Below, piece after piece: positions 42,280 to 53,569 of a stretch of DNA of 64,000 nucleotides. Origin of the DNA: Harmonia axyridis (lineage: Eukaryota > Arthropoda > Insecta > Coleoptera > Coccinellidae); contig NC_059507.1 in assembly GCF_914767665.1 (NCBI RefSeq), forward strand, positions 18,230,718 through 18,294,717, written 5' to 3'. The notes below the pieces were generated by a model. It was given only the letters and a program-made list of their open reading frames with translations. It was not told the origin of the DNA and did no database searches. A program made the translations under genes and the position numbers. Each line of letters opens with the position of its first letter. The stretch's first letter is position 1.

Positions 42280-43489
42280 ATTATGTAAATTCAATATTTG
42301 TCAAAACTGAAAATAAACATTGAATGCAGTTTCTTTTTCAGGTAGTATTTCTATTGACTGATAATAACTCTCACATTTTGATTATGCATTTTTCCCAAAT
42401 TGTTCAAAGAAGAAAGGAATTGCCATTTCTAGAGAAATGAGAATTTCAGATTTCAAAATGTCTAATTACTACTTCAAATATATATACACCCTATATAATT
42501 GTTGATCAAATATTGTGTATTTCTTTACAAATTAGTTAATAATTTGAAGCTTTAATCTCAATTTTCAGACTTGAATTGGTCCCACATCTCTAGATACTTC
42601 TAATTGATATTCGACAAATAAATATCCTGTATAATTATTCATCCAAACGAAAATAATCCATCTTCTGAAAAGAAAAACAATGTTTACTATATAGAATTAA
42701 TTTTAATAATGATTCGAAAGTGATGAAATTTTGCAGACTTACTTTTTTGGGTCTTAGATCACGAATCCGCTGTCATAAATTCATTAATTCAGCTAGTTTT
42801 TTTTTTTTAATTGTGAAATTGGCCTGATGAAGGTGAGGTTATCCACATTAATAGCTAGTTTTCTAGTATTTTATTAACTGATTCTCGTTAGAAATGATTA
42901 ATTAATCACATTTCAAGCTTTCCCTGAAATAAAAATGCCTTTTTTTCGTCAAAATCGATGATTTTATCGATTGTTTATATATGGCGGCGGCCATCATGTT
43001 TAATACGTAACGTCTGTCAGATGCATAGACCTAATATTAGGTCTAATAATCTGCAACGTTGCCTGTATGCCAGATCTTCTTGATGGGATCGGTTTTTTAC
43101 TTGGTGGAAATTCATATTAATAGATAAACTGTATGGAAACTCATAATTTTCGCACAGCTATTCGAGCAGAAAATTCGGCAAGTTTATTTTCGAAATGAAT
43201 AAATGGTAGTTCATATGGTGTTATTCTGGTTTTTTCGATATTGGCATCGGATTCAGTTTAGTACTCCTGAACATATACACTATACAGGGACATTGATGTT
43301 GACGAGGACGCTGTGATTACAAGGTTTTCAAAGGATTCACAGACCAAATTAGATGTTGTGTTATACTTGCCAATTGTCTTCTTTTTTTTTCATATGAAAC
43401 AATAGATTTACTATTTTTTTTTTAATTTCTACCTGAATAGATAAAACCGTGATAAGTAAATAAATATATTACAATATAACAAATACATA
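42280..43489. other. Intron sequence, nothing recognised
   Basis: AT-rich; 42960-43110 is GC-richer without a recognised motif. Confidence 0.45.
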
Positions 43490-44741
43490 AGCGTACAAAT
43501 TTTTTTAGCGAAATTTGAGGCTTTATTGTAAATATACATTTGGTTATACATTTATGATTCGAAATATTGCCCATCGCTGGTCACTTTACTTTCTCACATC
43601 TTTCGAGCAGCGTACGAATTGAAAAAACTGGTCATCTTTTGAAGCGAACCACGAATCGATCCAAGTTTTTAATTCTTCATAAGATAGGAAGTGCTGGTCA
43701 GCCAGGCTGTGTGCTATTGATCGAAACAAGTGATAGTCCGAGGAAGCAACGTCTGGAGAATACGCCGGGTGGGGTAGGAATTCCCATTTCAACTTTTTCA
43801 AGTATATCTTGACTTTCGCAACATGGAGTCGAGCATTGTCATGCAGTAAAATCCATTCATCTACTCTCTCGTCGTATTGCGGCGGTTTGTCTCTCAATGC
43901 TCGACACAAACGCATTGATTGCGTTCGATAACGATCGCCTGTGATCGTTTCAGTCGGTTTTAACAACTCATAATACACTACGCCGAGCTGGTCCCACCAA
44001 ATACTGAGCATGACCTTAGAACCGAGAATATTCGGTTTAGCCGTCGACGTGGAAGCATGGCCAGAATATCCACATGATTTTATGTGCTTGAGATTATCGT
44101 AATGAACCCGTTTTTCGTCTCCAGTCCCAATCCGATGCAGAAATTCCTTCCGTCTTTGCCTCGAAAGCAGCTGTTCACAAACAAACAAACTCCGTTCAAA
44201 CACCTCCCGGCTTCAACTCGTACGGCACCCACTTTTCTTGTTTCTGAATCATTCCTATGACTTTCAGGCGTTTTGAAATGGCTTGTAGTCCTAATGATCC
44301 TGTCAATTATTGTTGCGTTTGAAATGAGTCTTGGTCAAGTATTGCCTCCAGTTCTGCATCTTCAAAAACCTTCTCTCTTCCACCGCGATGCTGGTCTTCG
44401 ACATCAAAATCACCATTCTTGAAACGTTGAAACCACTCTCGGCACGTTCTTTCACTAATAGCGGCCTCACCATAGGTATTTGAGAGCATTCGATGAGCCT
44501 CAGCCGCAGATTTATTCATATTTCAGTAGAAATTTAAAACCTCCCCCAAATGACGAGAATTTGACTCGTAAGCTGACATGGTTAATCGTGAATAACTTTA
44601 TGATGCAGACCAAATCGACTAACATGTCGATGGCGTTATGTTCACAAATAACTAAACTTATTGTATGAAATCTACGATATATTTATTTCGACTACCACTT
44701 ACCGTTACAGCCAGCTATTGCAAAACGGCAAGAGCAAAGTT
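43490..44741 (-). mobile_element. Mariner transposon, decayed
   Basis: About 1.25 kb, the usual mariner length. Ends GCGTACAA (43491) and, inverted, TTGTACGC (ending near 44741) form short terminal repeats. The transposase gene is on the minus strand. The right end abuts the truncated left end of the inverted-repeat element at 44746, which mariner insertion or a deletion probably cut. Confidence 0.8.
43586..44519 (-). pseudogene. Mariner transposase (DD34D type), broken
   Basis: N-terminal part 44519-44307: NKSAAEAHRMLSNTYGEAAI and CREWFQRFKNGDFDVEDQ-R-GG, the helix-turn-helix and linker. A stop near 44309, then LGLQAISKRLKVIGMIQKQE and KWVPYELKP, then a frameshift near 44210. The catalytic domain runs 44203-43586: TGDEKRVHYDN (first Asp), LLHDNARLHVAKV (second), YSPDVASSDYHLF (third), with 33 residues between the last two where 34 is normal. 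The family cuts and pastes at TA. At least two disabling changes. Confidence 0.9.
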
Positions 44742-44745
44742 GTAC

Positions 44746-46909
44746 GCCTAAATCTAAAATTTCGGAATATGACATTGTTCAGCTAAAATATTTTCGAAGT
44801 TCAGGCGCTTCCGGTTATATAAGAATTAAAAAAAATTTTTTCAAAACAAACTTTTTTTCATTTTATGTCTCAGATATTATCGAGATTTCCATTCTCAATT
44901 ACTCTTTGCTAAAATTATTGTGTTAGTCCTCATAGTTTTCAAAATATCAAGGAAAAACCGTAAAAAAGAGAGAATTTCCTTAGTCACAATTACCTGAATT
45001 ATTTTTACTGTGAATATCCTATGCCTATTTCAATTCACTTTCTCAAACTAAAATGATGTTGGAACATCGTGCATATCTTGAATTTGAGAAATATCATTAC
45101 AGGGTGCCAAAAATTGTGAACAAAATTTGATCATAACTTTCGATTTTCAAATCAGAACCCTATTTTTTTGTGATTTCGCTGGATTCTACGGTAAAAAATA
45201 AGAGTAGTGTCCAAATGTGATTATGCTCTCAAATTCAATAATTCAAGAGTTATTTGAGATTTTATGAATTTATGTTATACGTAGGGTCAATTTTATTCGA
45301 TCTGTTTCCAGACAGACTAGCAATAATACTCTATGACCATAGAAATTTAAATATCTAATTTCTTTACATGTAACAGGTATTTTCATTATCAAAGCTTCAC
45401 GAATTGAATTTCCGATATTCAAATGACAAAATTCTAGATATACTTTTCTCTAATTATGTGGCAAATCAGTTCTTTCCGGCACATTTTGTGGAACAAAATA
45501 GACTGGAACGGATTTATCTATTATTTGTCAAATTTGTGATACAGAAAACTGTTCTACCAACCAACATTTTTCAATGCAAAAATCACTAATAGATATTTAT
45601 GGAAATTTCCGTCAATTTCAATAAAAAGGCAGTGAATTCGGGAACATAATGTTTAAAACTCGTACAGAAGGCTCATTCTACCACTCGGTCATTCTGAACT
45701 CTTGGAAGAATATCAATAAGTTCTGCACTTGTATTATAAATATCTAATTCCATATTCACGATGAATGCAATAGAATTATTGGTAGAACTCATCAAATTTT
45801 AAATCAGAAATTTCCTCATCTACTTGAAAGGATGTTGCATACTTCATGAATATCCATTATACTGGATGGAGTACCTACCTAGAAGAAAAAAACCTCTACC
45901 TACCAAATGAAATAAAATCATGCAGGACTCCTGTGTGCCAATTCTATTCATATGAAAAAGCGGTAGAATACATTTTATGAATTCAGGAAAAAATCAGCGT
46001 GGTGATGAAAAGGGAGTAACAGAAAGTTTGAAACATCCTTCCGAATTATCTTCTCGTCAATTGGTGGTAAATGTGGATATTTCTGATTGAATGCTCGACA
46101 AGTTCTCGAAACAATTCTGTTGCATTCACCGTGGATATGGAATAGATCCAGAATTTCATTATTTGAATAACGGGGATTCATATCATCAAATTATAATCTA
46201 CTAGATTCAATAATGAGTACACCTGTCACTTTGAAATAATTGAATATTTGAAACGCACTCTAGAAACAGATTGAATGAAATTGACCCTACGTATAACATA
46301 AATTCATAAAATCTGGAATAACTCTTGAATTATTGAATTTGAGAGCATAATCATGTTTGAACACTACCCTTATTTTTACCGTAGAATTCAACGAAATCAC
46401 AAAAAAATAGGGTTCTGATTTGAAAATCGAAAGTTATGATCAAATTTTGTTCACAATTTTTGGCACAATATTTGAAACACCCTGTGATGATATTTTTCAA
46501 ATTCAAGATATGCACGATATTCCAACATCATTCTAGTTTGTGAAAGTGAATTGAGTATACGCATAGGATATTCACAGTGAAAATAATTCACGTGATAGTG
46601 ACTATGGAAATTCTCTCTTTTTTACGGTTTTTTCTTAATATTTTGAAAACTATGAGAACTAACGCAATAATTTTAGCAGAGAGTAATTGAGAATGGAAAT
46701 CTTTATAATATCTGAGACACAAAATGAAAAAAAATGTTTTTTCCGAAGAATTTTTTTTTTAATTCTTGTATAACCGGAAGTGCCAGAACTTCTAAAATAT
46801 TCTAGCTGAATAGGGCATCATGAACAATGTCATATTCTGAATTTTCAGATTTCAAATCGGCCCCGTTCTCCAGAAACGTCTAATAGGCCTTCGAACTTGA
46901 AACACCCTG
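44746..46909. mobile_element. Long-inverted-repeat element, left end truncated
   Basis: The right end AACTTGAAACACCCTG is followed by TA. The inverted arms are long (about 44746-45320 and 46270-46909) and contain CATTCTCAATTACTC, TTTTTTACGGTTTT and TGATCATAACTTTCGATTTT. The left arm lacks the ~45 terminal bases. The same family, with intact ends, is at 50043-53526. No transposase. The middle has short decayed open frames only. Confidence 0.82.
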
Positions 46910-47395
46910 TATAAATATTCATATAAATATCTAAATATAAATATTTTTGAGAGGTTAAGCTCGATATCGGTGTAATCTGGGATTTGGTCCCATAGAAAAA
47001 CTCGAAACCCTTAACGGCGAACCCCCTCAAAATTTAAGGCTAGGACCGCCCTTGGTTTGTCGTCATGGAAAGTTATTTGCATCAAATATTTTCATGTGAG
47101 CAAGGGCGAACCGGTATGTTCTAGGAAAGAAGTCTTATAGAATTCTACCCTAGAATCAGCATAGGATACCGAGTGAATCGTCTAAAATCAGCAAACGATA
47201 CATGGTTTCCGAAAAAATCTTTTATTTTCTAGAGGGATACCCAGTGAAGGATCTACCGGCATAGTGACGGGGTCCAAGGGGCGGAGCCCCTTCGGCGAGC
47301 AGAGCGAGTATATATATATAGTCAATAGTATTTTCTTTATTTGGAAGTGTCAGGTTTTTAATGAAGTTGATTATTTCATATAAAAAAATATATAA
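46910..47395. other. Intron; strong hairpin at 47276-47292 and PLE-D end
   Basis: AAGGGGC, GGA, GCCCCTT forms a 7-bp stem at 47276-47292, just before a short TA tract (47310-47320). 47321-47395 is the outer end of the PLE-D copy (minus strand), matching 18532-18604. The rest is unassigned. Confidence 0.5.
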
Positions 47396-47430
47396 TTATA
47401 CGTTTCGGAGAGACTCTCCTTCTTCAGTAA
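47396..47430 (-). ncRNA. Hammerhead ribozyme-like core, PLE-D copy 2
   Basis: Minus strand: UUA, CUGAAGA, stem II GGAGA/UCUCC, GAAA, CG, UA (a permitted cleavage triplet end), UAA. Stem I is 3 bp. It differs from the copy at 18495-18531 in loop II and the cleavage base. Confidence 0.65.
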
Positions 47431-47481
47431 AAATGATTCATCTGATAGTTTACAATATAAAATATTAATTAAAATTGAGCC

Positions 47482-47565
47482 TGTAAAAAAAACACAAACA
47501 TTTAAAATAGTATACACAATAATTTACTTCACAAAATAAGTTAATTAAAATAAATGTATCCCACC
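47482..47565 (-). other. 84-nt intron retained in PLE-D copy 2
   Basis: Minus strand: starts GTGGGA after GAAATTGAAG and ends TTTTTTTTACAG before GCTCAATTTT. Precisely absent in the copy at 18411-18604, where the flanks are joined. The acceptor is strong; the donor is weak beyond GT. Confidence 0.65.
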
Positions 47566-47637
47566 TTCAATTTCTCGTCAATTCACAATATTGGAACGTG
47601 AATGTCAAAGTCAGTCTTCTTTGGTATGTGTCACGTT

Positions 47638-47880
47638 TTAGGTCTTGTCTTCTTTTTGTTGTGTCGGTTTTTTAAGGAGTGGTACATAAAATTGACTGAG
47701 TTGTTTTACGTCTTGTCTATCATTTACTGTTTTTTCCAAGTTTGATTGTATGTGTATCATCTCCCATATTTCTCTCTGTCTTCGTCTTGGCTCTATTGTT
47801 AGTATTTTTGTCTCTTCATAGTCGAATTCGTGTTTTTTTGTCTTTTTATGCTTGTTTAGCGAAACAACACTGCGATAATT
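47638..47880 (-). pseudogene. PLE-D C-terminal fragment
   Basis: Minus-strand reading KHKKTKKHEFDYEETKILTI, EPRRRQREIWEMIHIQSNLE, KTVNDRQDVKQLSQFYVPLL and a stop at 47638-47640. This is the tail of a PLE GIY-YIG protein (EMIHI, and a DxKxLSxxY block as in the other families). The nuclease core and reverse transcriptase are missing upstream. It anchors the identity of the PLE-D terminal sequence with its intron and ribozyme-like core. Confidence 0.72.
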
Positions 47881-48251
47881 GTTCTGTTCATAGATGCATA
47901 GTTTCTATGCATCTTACACAGTTCGAATCTATGACAATTCCATTCTACATCAGTTTAACAAGTGATGTAACCGTTTATTCGGGAAATATTCCCCCGAATT
48001 ACACTCGTGCATCAAAATAACCGGATAATTTCGCATTCCAGCGTGTTTTCTTTGAAAAACTGCATTCGGTCATTTTCATTTTTGGAGAAAGAGCCCGACA
48101 CCGAAGGTGGAGGGCGGCAGGCAGAAGGGCGGAGGTGGGATGGAGCATTATATTTCAAAATAACACATGATGATAATTTTTTTTAAATGATATTTCAAAC
48201 CATACTCCAGGCAAAATTATCCAATGATATAGCAAAGAAATTAAATCTTAC
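47881..48251. other. Intron sequence, nothing recognised
   Basis: A purine-rich stretch (48100-48140, GGAGGGCGGCAGG) stands out. No coding evidence. Confidence 0.4.
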
Positions 48252-48465
48252 CTAAATAGGTATACAAATGTGATAATACTCTAGCTGGTTGCACTTCAAT
48301 GGGTGAGACTTCAGCTATTGTTTGAACAAGAATCTCATGTTCTGCTAGTTTATCTCTGATATCATCATCTTCTGCGAGAATCACTACTTGGACAACAACA
48401 TCAGGTTTTTTTTCAGAACATAATCTTCTATTGAGAGGGTCCAATTCACCAGGGGCTAAAAAACC
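48252..48465 (-). CDS. PHKA: PHKA exon 3
   Basis: 214-nt exon, acceptor TTTTCTTTTAG, donor GTAAGA, phase 0 to phase 1. It encodes GFLAPGELDPLNRRLCSEKK, PDVVVQVVILAEDDDIRDKL, AEHEILVQTIAEVSPIEVQP and ARVLSHLYTYL. GFLAPGELDPLNRR and the IQV/VQP-AR-LSH block separate the alpha subunit from the beta subunit, whose version of this region differs. The exon is isolated: 11.7 kb from exon 2 and 37.9 kb from exon 4. Confidence 0.96.
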
Positions 48466-48805
48466 CTAAAAGAAAAAAGAGTAAATTTTAAAAATACTTG
48501 AAATTGCCAATAAGAGATATAATTTCTAATAATTTTATTATTGGCCCGACTTTAGCGTATACGCTTAGGATATCTCCTCGCCGTCGGCTTCTCACTCCCC
48601 GCTAAGAGGAACATTCACTCAATCCCAGATATTTAAAATATCAGACGGGTAGAGCTCGGTCGTGTCCGGTCCTTGTGGTTTTATTATTATTATTATTTAT
48701 TAACGGCAGTAGACGGTTTATACCGATGAGACTGTCGTGTTAGTTTGAACAATTATCTACAAAATATCACAAAGTGTAACATAAGACACTATCACATTAT
48801 ATATA
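48466..48805. other. Intron; short unassigned repeat-like piece
   Basis: 48545-48735 has moderate GC content and a (TTA)n run. It resembles the end of a retroelement or SINE but has no motif I can name. Confidence 0.3.
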
Positions 48806-50021
48806 CAGTATAACTTCAGTAGTCCGGGAAGATATCGTTCCGGTACCTGTCCGGATTATTGAGGCGTCCGGATTACTGAAGTGATTTTAATTTAAGAAAT
48901 AAAACAACTTATAAATTATAAAAATAAGGTTTATTAATCAAGTCTCAAAAAACATATGATTTTTTCATAAAATAAAACAAAACTCCTAAGGGGTTGTCCA
49001 TTAATCACGTGAGGCTTGAAAGGGGGGGGAGGGGTTTGATAAAAATCACGAAAATATCACAAGAGGGAAGGGGGGGGTGTAGTAAGATATCACGTGTATT
49101 TATTTTTTCGTCAAACGCGCGATTTTTAAACAAATATTAAGCGGCACAGCGCGGCGTGTATTGACCTTGACTACATTAAATATATTCATGTACTAGTACA
49201 ATACATGTTTTTCCTATTATTACACTTTTCGTTCATTATTATTGTTATGGCAATCAAAAAAAACTTGCAACCTGGAGTAGACATTTTTATTATGGTCCTT
49301 AATTTCAGAAGAAAGATTATAGTTTATACCTGTATTTAAATTGAGTTAATATTCAGAAAATTTTAAGATTCGTGTAGGTACTAAAAATACACGTGATGTT
49401 GAGAAGGGGGAGGGGGGGTGGTCTCAAACCTCACTACGTATCACCAATGGGGGAGGGGGGTTTAAAAAATGCTAAAAAAAGATCACGTGATTAATGGACA
49501 ACCCCTAAGTACATGTAACACGTTATGAATATATGTACATGTAGGTTTTTTAATATTGTATATATTATGTATGTATGCAAAATGAAATATCTTCTCCTTT
49601 TTTAAAAAATACATATCAATTTCAGTTTGGACCTTTTTGGATGCATCTATATCAATTGCCTTTTCTTTAAGCCTTTTCAAAAGTTATAAATCTTCAAGGG
49701 TAAGATTATTCTTCTCAGTCCACCTGATAGCTAGACTTTTCTGTGAGTGTAAGTGTCTTATGTGATCAGTTGACTGGATCCATTGCGTCCGGCACGCTCA
49801 AAAACAAAGTGCAGAATGAAAGATGCTGCCGCCGCGCTGTTTCCAACCGGCATGTAACCGTTTTTTACATGTATAGACAGGAAAATGCTATTTTATTGCA
49901 TAATGAATATTTTCGCGCCCGGATTTCAGAGGTAAAAATTTCAAAATGCCCGAATCCCAGCAGTGTCCGGAATACTGGAGTGTCCGGACTAGCGACTGTC
50001 CGAACTATCGAAGTTGTACTG
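48806..50021. mobile_element. Pogo/Tigger-type element, non-autonomous
   Basis: Ends CAGTATAACTTCAGTAGTCC and, inverted, CAGTACAACTTCGATAGTTC, both next to TA. The repeated subterminal GTCCGGA-T/AC-G motifs (48830-48880 and 49965-50005) are typical of pogo/Tigger ends. No transposase is left. The interior is interrupted by another element at 48990-49505, so the original was about 700 bp. Confidence 0.78.
48990..49505. mobile_element. Harbinger-like MITE nested in the pogo-type element
   Basis: Terminal inverted repeats GGGGTTGTCCATTAATCACG(TGA) are exact at both ends, with TAA on each side as target duplication, which fits the PIF/Harbinger superfamily. Runs of 6-9 G just inside both ends (49021-49035, 49068-49077, 49405-49422, 49449-49460) are notable. 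No coding sequence. Confidence 0.8.
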
Positions 50022-51643
50022 TATAGTCTTCTGTCACATATACAGGGTGTTTCAAGTTCGACTGCCTATTAGATTTGAAATCTGAAAATTCGGAATATGA
50101 CATTGTTCATGATTAAAATATTTTCGAAGCTCCAGCACTTCGGGTTATACGAGAAATGAAAAAAATTAAAAAAAAAACATTTTTTTTTCATTTTATGTCT
50201 TAGATATTATTGAGATTTCCATTCTCAATTACTCCTTACTGAAATTTTTGCGTTGGTCCTTATAGTTTTCAAAATATTAAGACAAAACCGAAAAAAAGAG
50301 AGAATTGCCAATCACTATTACGTGAATTTCTATGCGTATACTCGATTCACAACTAGAATGATGTAAGAATATCATGGATATCTTGAACTTGAGAAATATC
50401 ATCACAGTGTATTTCTAATATTGTGCCAAAAATTGTTAACAATATTTGATCATAACTTTCGATTTTCAAATTAGAACCCTATTTTTTATGATTGCGTTGG
50501 ATTCTACGGAGGAAAATAAGGGTAGTGTCCAAACATGATTATGCTCCCAAATTCAAGAGTTTATCGAGATTTTATGAATTTTTGTATACGTAGGGTCAAT
50601 TTCATTGAATCTGTTTCTGGAGTGTGTTTCAAAGCAGTATTCTATGATCATAGAATAGTTATTTATAATACAAGTGCAGAAGGCATTGATATTCTTCCAC
50701 GAGTTCAAAATTCAAAAACGAGCCACGAAGTGGCGAGTTTTTGAATGAACGAGTGGTAGAAGCCTTCTGTACGAGTATTATACATTATTTTCTCTAATTC
50801 ATTGAATTTTTATTGAAATCAATGAAATATTTCCATAAATATCATTTAGTGATTTTTGCATTGAAAAATGTTGATTGGCAGAACTAATTTCTTTAAGGCA
50901 AATTGATGAATTGACAGATAAAGCCGTAGCGGGAAGTTCGGAGTACCAACATATAATAATAAAATATAACCATGAAAACTGTGCGTTTCTTATATATTCT
51001 CGCACGATTTTGTTCTACAAGATGTGGAAGAATGAATGGAATAACCACAGAATTGGAGAAATTAAAATATGCAATTATTTCAAAGTGACAGGTGTATTCA
51101 TTAACGAATCCCTGTTATTCAAATAAAGAAATTCTGGATCTATTCCATATCCACGGTGAATGCAACAGAATTGTTTCGAGAACTTGTCGAGCATTCAATC
51201 AGAAATATTCATATTTATCACCAATCAACTAGAAAATATTTCGCAAGTATAAAAAGTATTCTACCGCTTTTTTATATGTATAGCATATTCATCAACTGTG
51301 GCACACAGGGGTGCTGCATGATTCTATCTCATATGGTACAGATTTTTTTTCTAGATAGGAACTCCAGTTTAATGGATACTTACAAAGTATGAAACATCCT
51401 TTCAAGATATGTATCATCTCATTTCAATTTTCAATGTTACATGATTTCTACCAATAATTCTATTGCATTCATAATGTAATAATAATAACTTATTTATAAT
51501 ACAAGTGCAGAAGGTATTGATATTCTTCCACAAGTTCAAAATGAACAAGTGGTAGAATGAGCCTTCTGTACGAGTATTATACATTATTTTCTCTAATTCA
51601 CTGAATTTCATTTGAAATTATAGAATTATTTCCATAAATATTG

Positions 51644-51963
51644 TTTTTCGGCAACCGTCCGGGAAGTGCTCACTTCCCGGACCCTTTTTCTCTGAGAAAG
51701 TAGCATTTCCCGGCCTAGTCCGGAAAGTACGTACTTCCCGGACTAGGCCGGAAAAGAATCACGTCGTTCGTGTCATTGTGAATATGAAAATCTTGGTAGG
51801 GATATTTTTAATAAATGCAGTTGATCATTACCATAGCAACCGAGATAACGGCTGACAGTTCATATGAAATTAGTTGTCAAAAATTCGCATATTTTTTGAT
51901 CGCAATCGCAATAAAATATGGAAAGCAGCAGCGATAGTGTTATTCTACACGGTTGCCGAAAAA
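51644..51963. mobile_element. ~320-bp hairpin-rich MITE with 8-bp target duplication
   Basis: TTTTTCGGCAACCGT at 51644 and its exact complement at 51949-51963. AAATATTG flanks both sides (51636-51643 and 51962-51969, overlapping the A-run). Inside are a 26-bp palindrome (51657-51682) and a 50-bp palindrome centred on 51730/51731 (CCGGCCTAGTCCGG...). No coding potential. An 8-bp duplication suggests hAT, but the ends are not classical hAT. Confidence 0.7.
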
Positions 51964-52083
51964 ATATTGTACGCAACACGCCCGAAAATGGTTTTTTTGG
52001 ACTCACAGACTTTTGTCTATTCTTCCAAAAAAACCCTATGTTCCGGACTTGTTACTTAAATTACTATTCTTTATTGCAGTATC

Positions 52084-52133
52084 GTAATGAGTTCATTACA
52101 GTTCTAAGAACAGTGCTGTAATGAACTCATTAC
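52084..52133. repeat. Perfect 18-bp inverted repeat
   Basis: GTAATGAGTTCATTACAG and its exact complement separated by 14 bp. Each arm is itself almost a palindrome. Confidence 0.85.
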
Positions 52134-53569
52134 AGCATCGTTTTCAGATATATTTTTCGTTTTGTGGTTGTCTATGCTGACTTCCAATCCTATCAAATTT
52201 TGACAAACGTCAATAATTGTCAATAATCAATACAATATAATTTGGGGATCCAGTGAAATTATTTGCTACATTATTCGCAAATTCTATTAATTCTGGTAGT
52301 GTTAAATCGATTTCGTCAGACACAATTCACGAATTTAATGGGTAATTGTAAATTATGTCTAAATTCGAAACATACGATTCATATTCAAATTCCGTAATCT
52401 GTCAATTTTCGTAACAGGCACACCAACTGCCAAGATACAATACAAAAGTCACTAGGATATATAATCTGAATTTTTCATTGAATTTCGACAATATTTCGCA
52501 AAACTTGACTGAAATAGAGAAAATATCGTCTAATACACGTTGCAGAAGGCAATTCCAACATTCATGCGTTCCAAAACTCGCTCCTTCGCTATACTATTAG
52601 TGATTTTTGCATTGAGAAATGTTGGTTGGCAGAACAGTTTTCTGTATCACAAATTTGACAGATAATAGATAAATCCGTTCTCTTCTATTTTGTTCCACAA
52701 GATGTGCCAGAATGAACGGATTTGCCGCAGAATTAGAGAAAATTATATCCAGAATTTTGTCATTTGAATAGCGTAAATAGTGGAATCGAATCAGTGTAGC
52801 TTTGATAATGAAAGCACCTGTTACATGTAATGTAATTAGAAATTTAAATTTCTATGATTATAGAGTATTATGGCTAGTCTGTCTGGAAACAGATGGAATG
52901 AAATTGACTCGACGTATAGCATTAATTGATAAAATCTCTAATAACTCTTGAATTATTGAATTTGGAGCATAATCATGTTTGGACATTACTCTTATTTTTC
53001 TCCGTAGAATCCAACGCAATCATAAAAAATAGGGTTCTAATTTGAAAATCGAAAGTTATGATCAAATTTTGTTCGCAATTTTTGGCACAATATTTGAAAC
53101 ACCCTGTGATGATATTTCTCAAGTTCAAGATATGCACGATATTCAAATTCCTATTCCTACATCATTTTAGTTTGAGGAAGTGAATTGAGTATACGCTACG
53201 CATAGGATTTTCACAGTAAAAATAATTCACGTAATTGTGAATAAGGAAATTCTCTCTTTTTTCGTTTTTTTCTTAATATTTTGAAAACTATAAGGACTAA
53301 CGCAAGAATTTTAGGAAGGAGTAATTGAGAATGGAAATCTTGATAATATCTCAGACATAAAATGAAAAAAAAGTTTTATTTCTCGTATAACCGGGAGTGC
53401 CGGAGCTTCCAAAATATTTTTGCTGAATAGGGCATGATGAACAATGTCATATTCCGAATTTTTAGGTTTAAAATAGACCCCGTTCTCCAGAAACGTCTAA
53501 TAGGCAGTCGAACTTGAAACACCCTGTATATCACAGTCATTTCCCCTCTTCTGTCCTTTCCACCATCAC

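Larger units (their letters stand above)
50043..53526. mobile_element. 3.5-kb long-inverted-repeat element with TA target
   Basis: Ends CAGGGTGTTTCAAGTTCGAC are inverted at both sides, next to TA. The outer arms (50043-50620 and 52910-53526) align closely. The right half 52560-53526 matches the reverse complement of 44746-45600, while parts of the left half are internally duplicated (50650-50800 and 51480-51610). No transposase. It hosts a smaller element at 51644-51963. Confidence 0.85.

Noticed and set aside
42824..42830. CTGATGA that could start a hammerhead core
   Set aside because: No GAAA follows at the right distance and no stems I or II form; single chance match.
49743..50072. 109-codon plus-strand frame
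   Set aside because: It spans the end of the pogo-type element and the start of the next inverted-repeat element; no transposase motif.
51918..52121. 67-codon frame starting MESSSDSVIL
   Set aside because: Crosses the end of the small MITE and ends in an inverted repeat; no recognised family or splice context.
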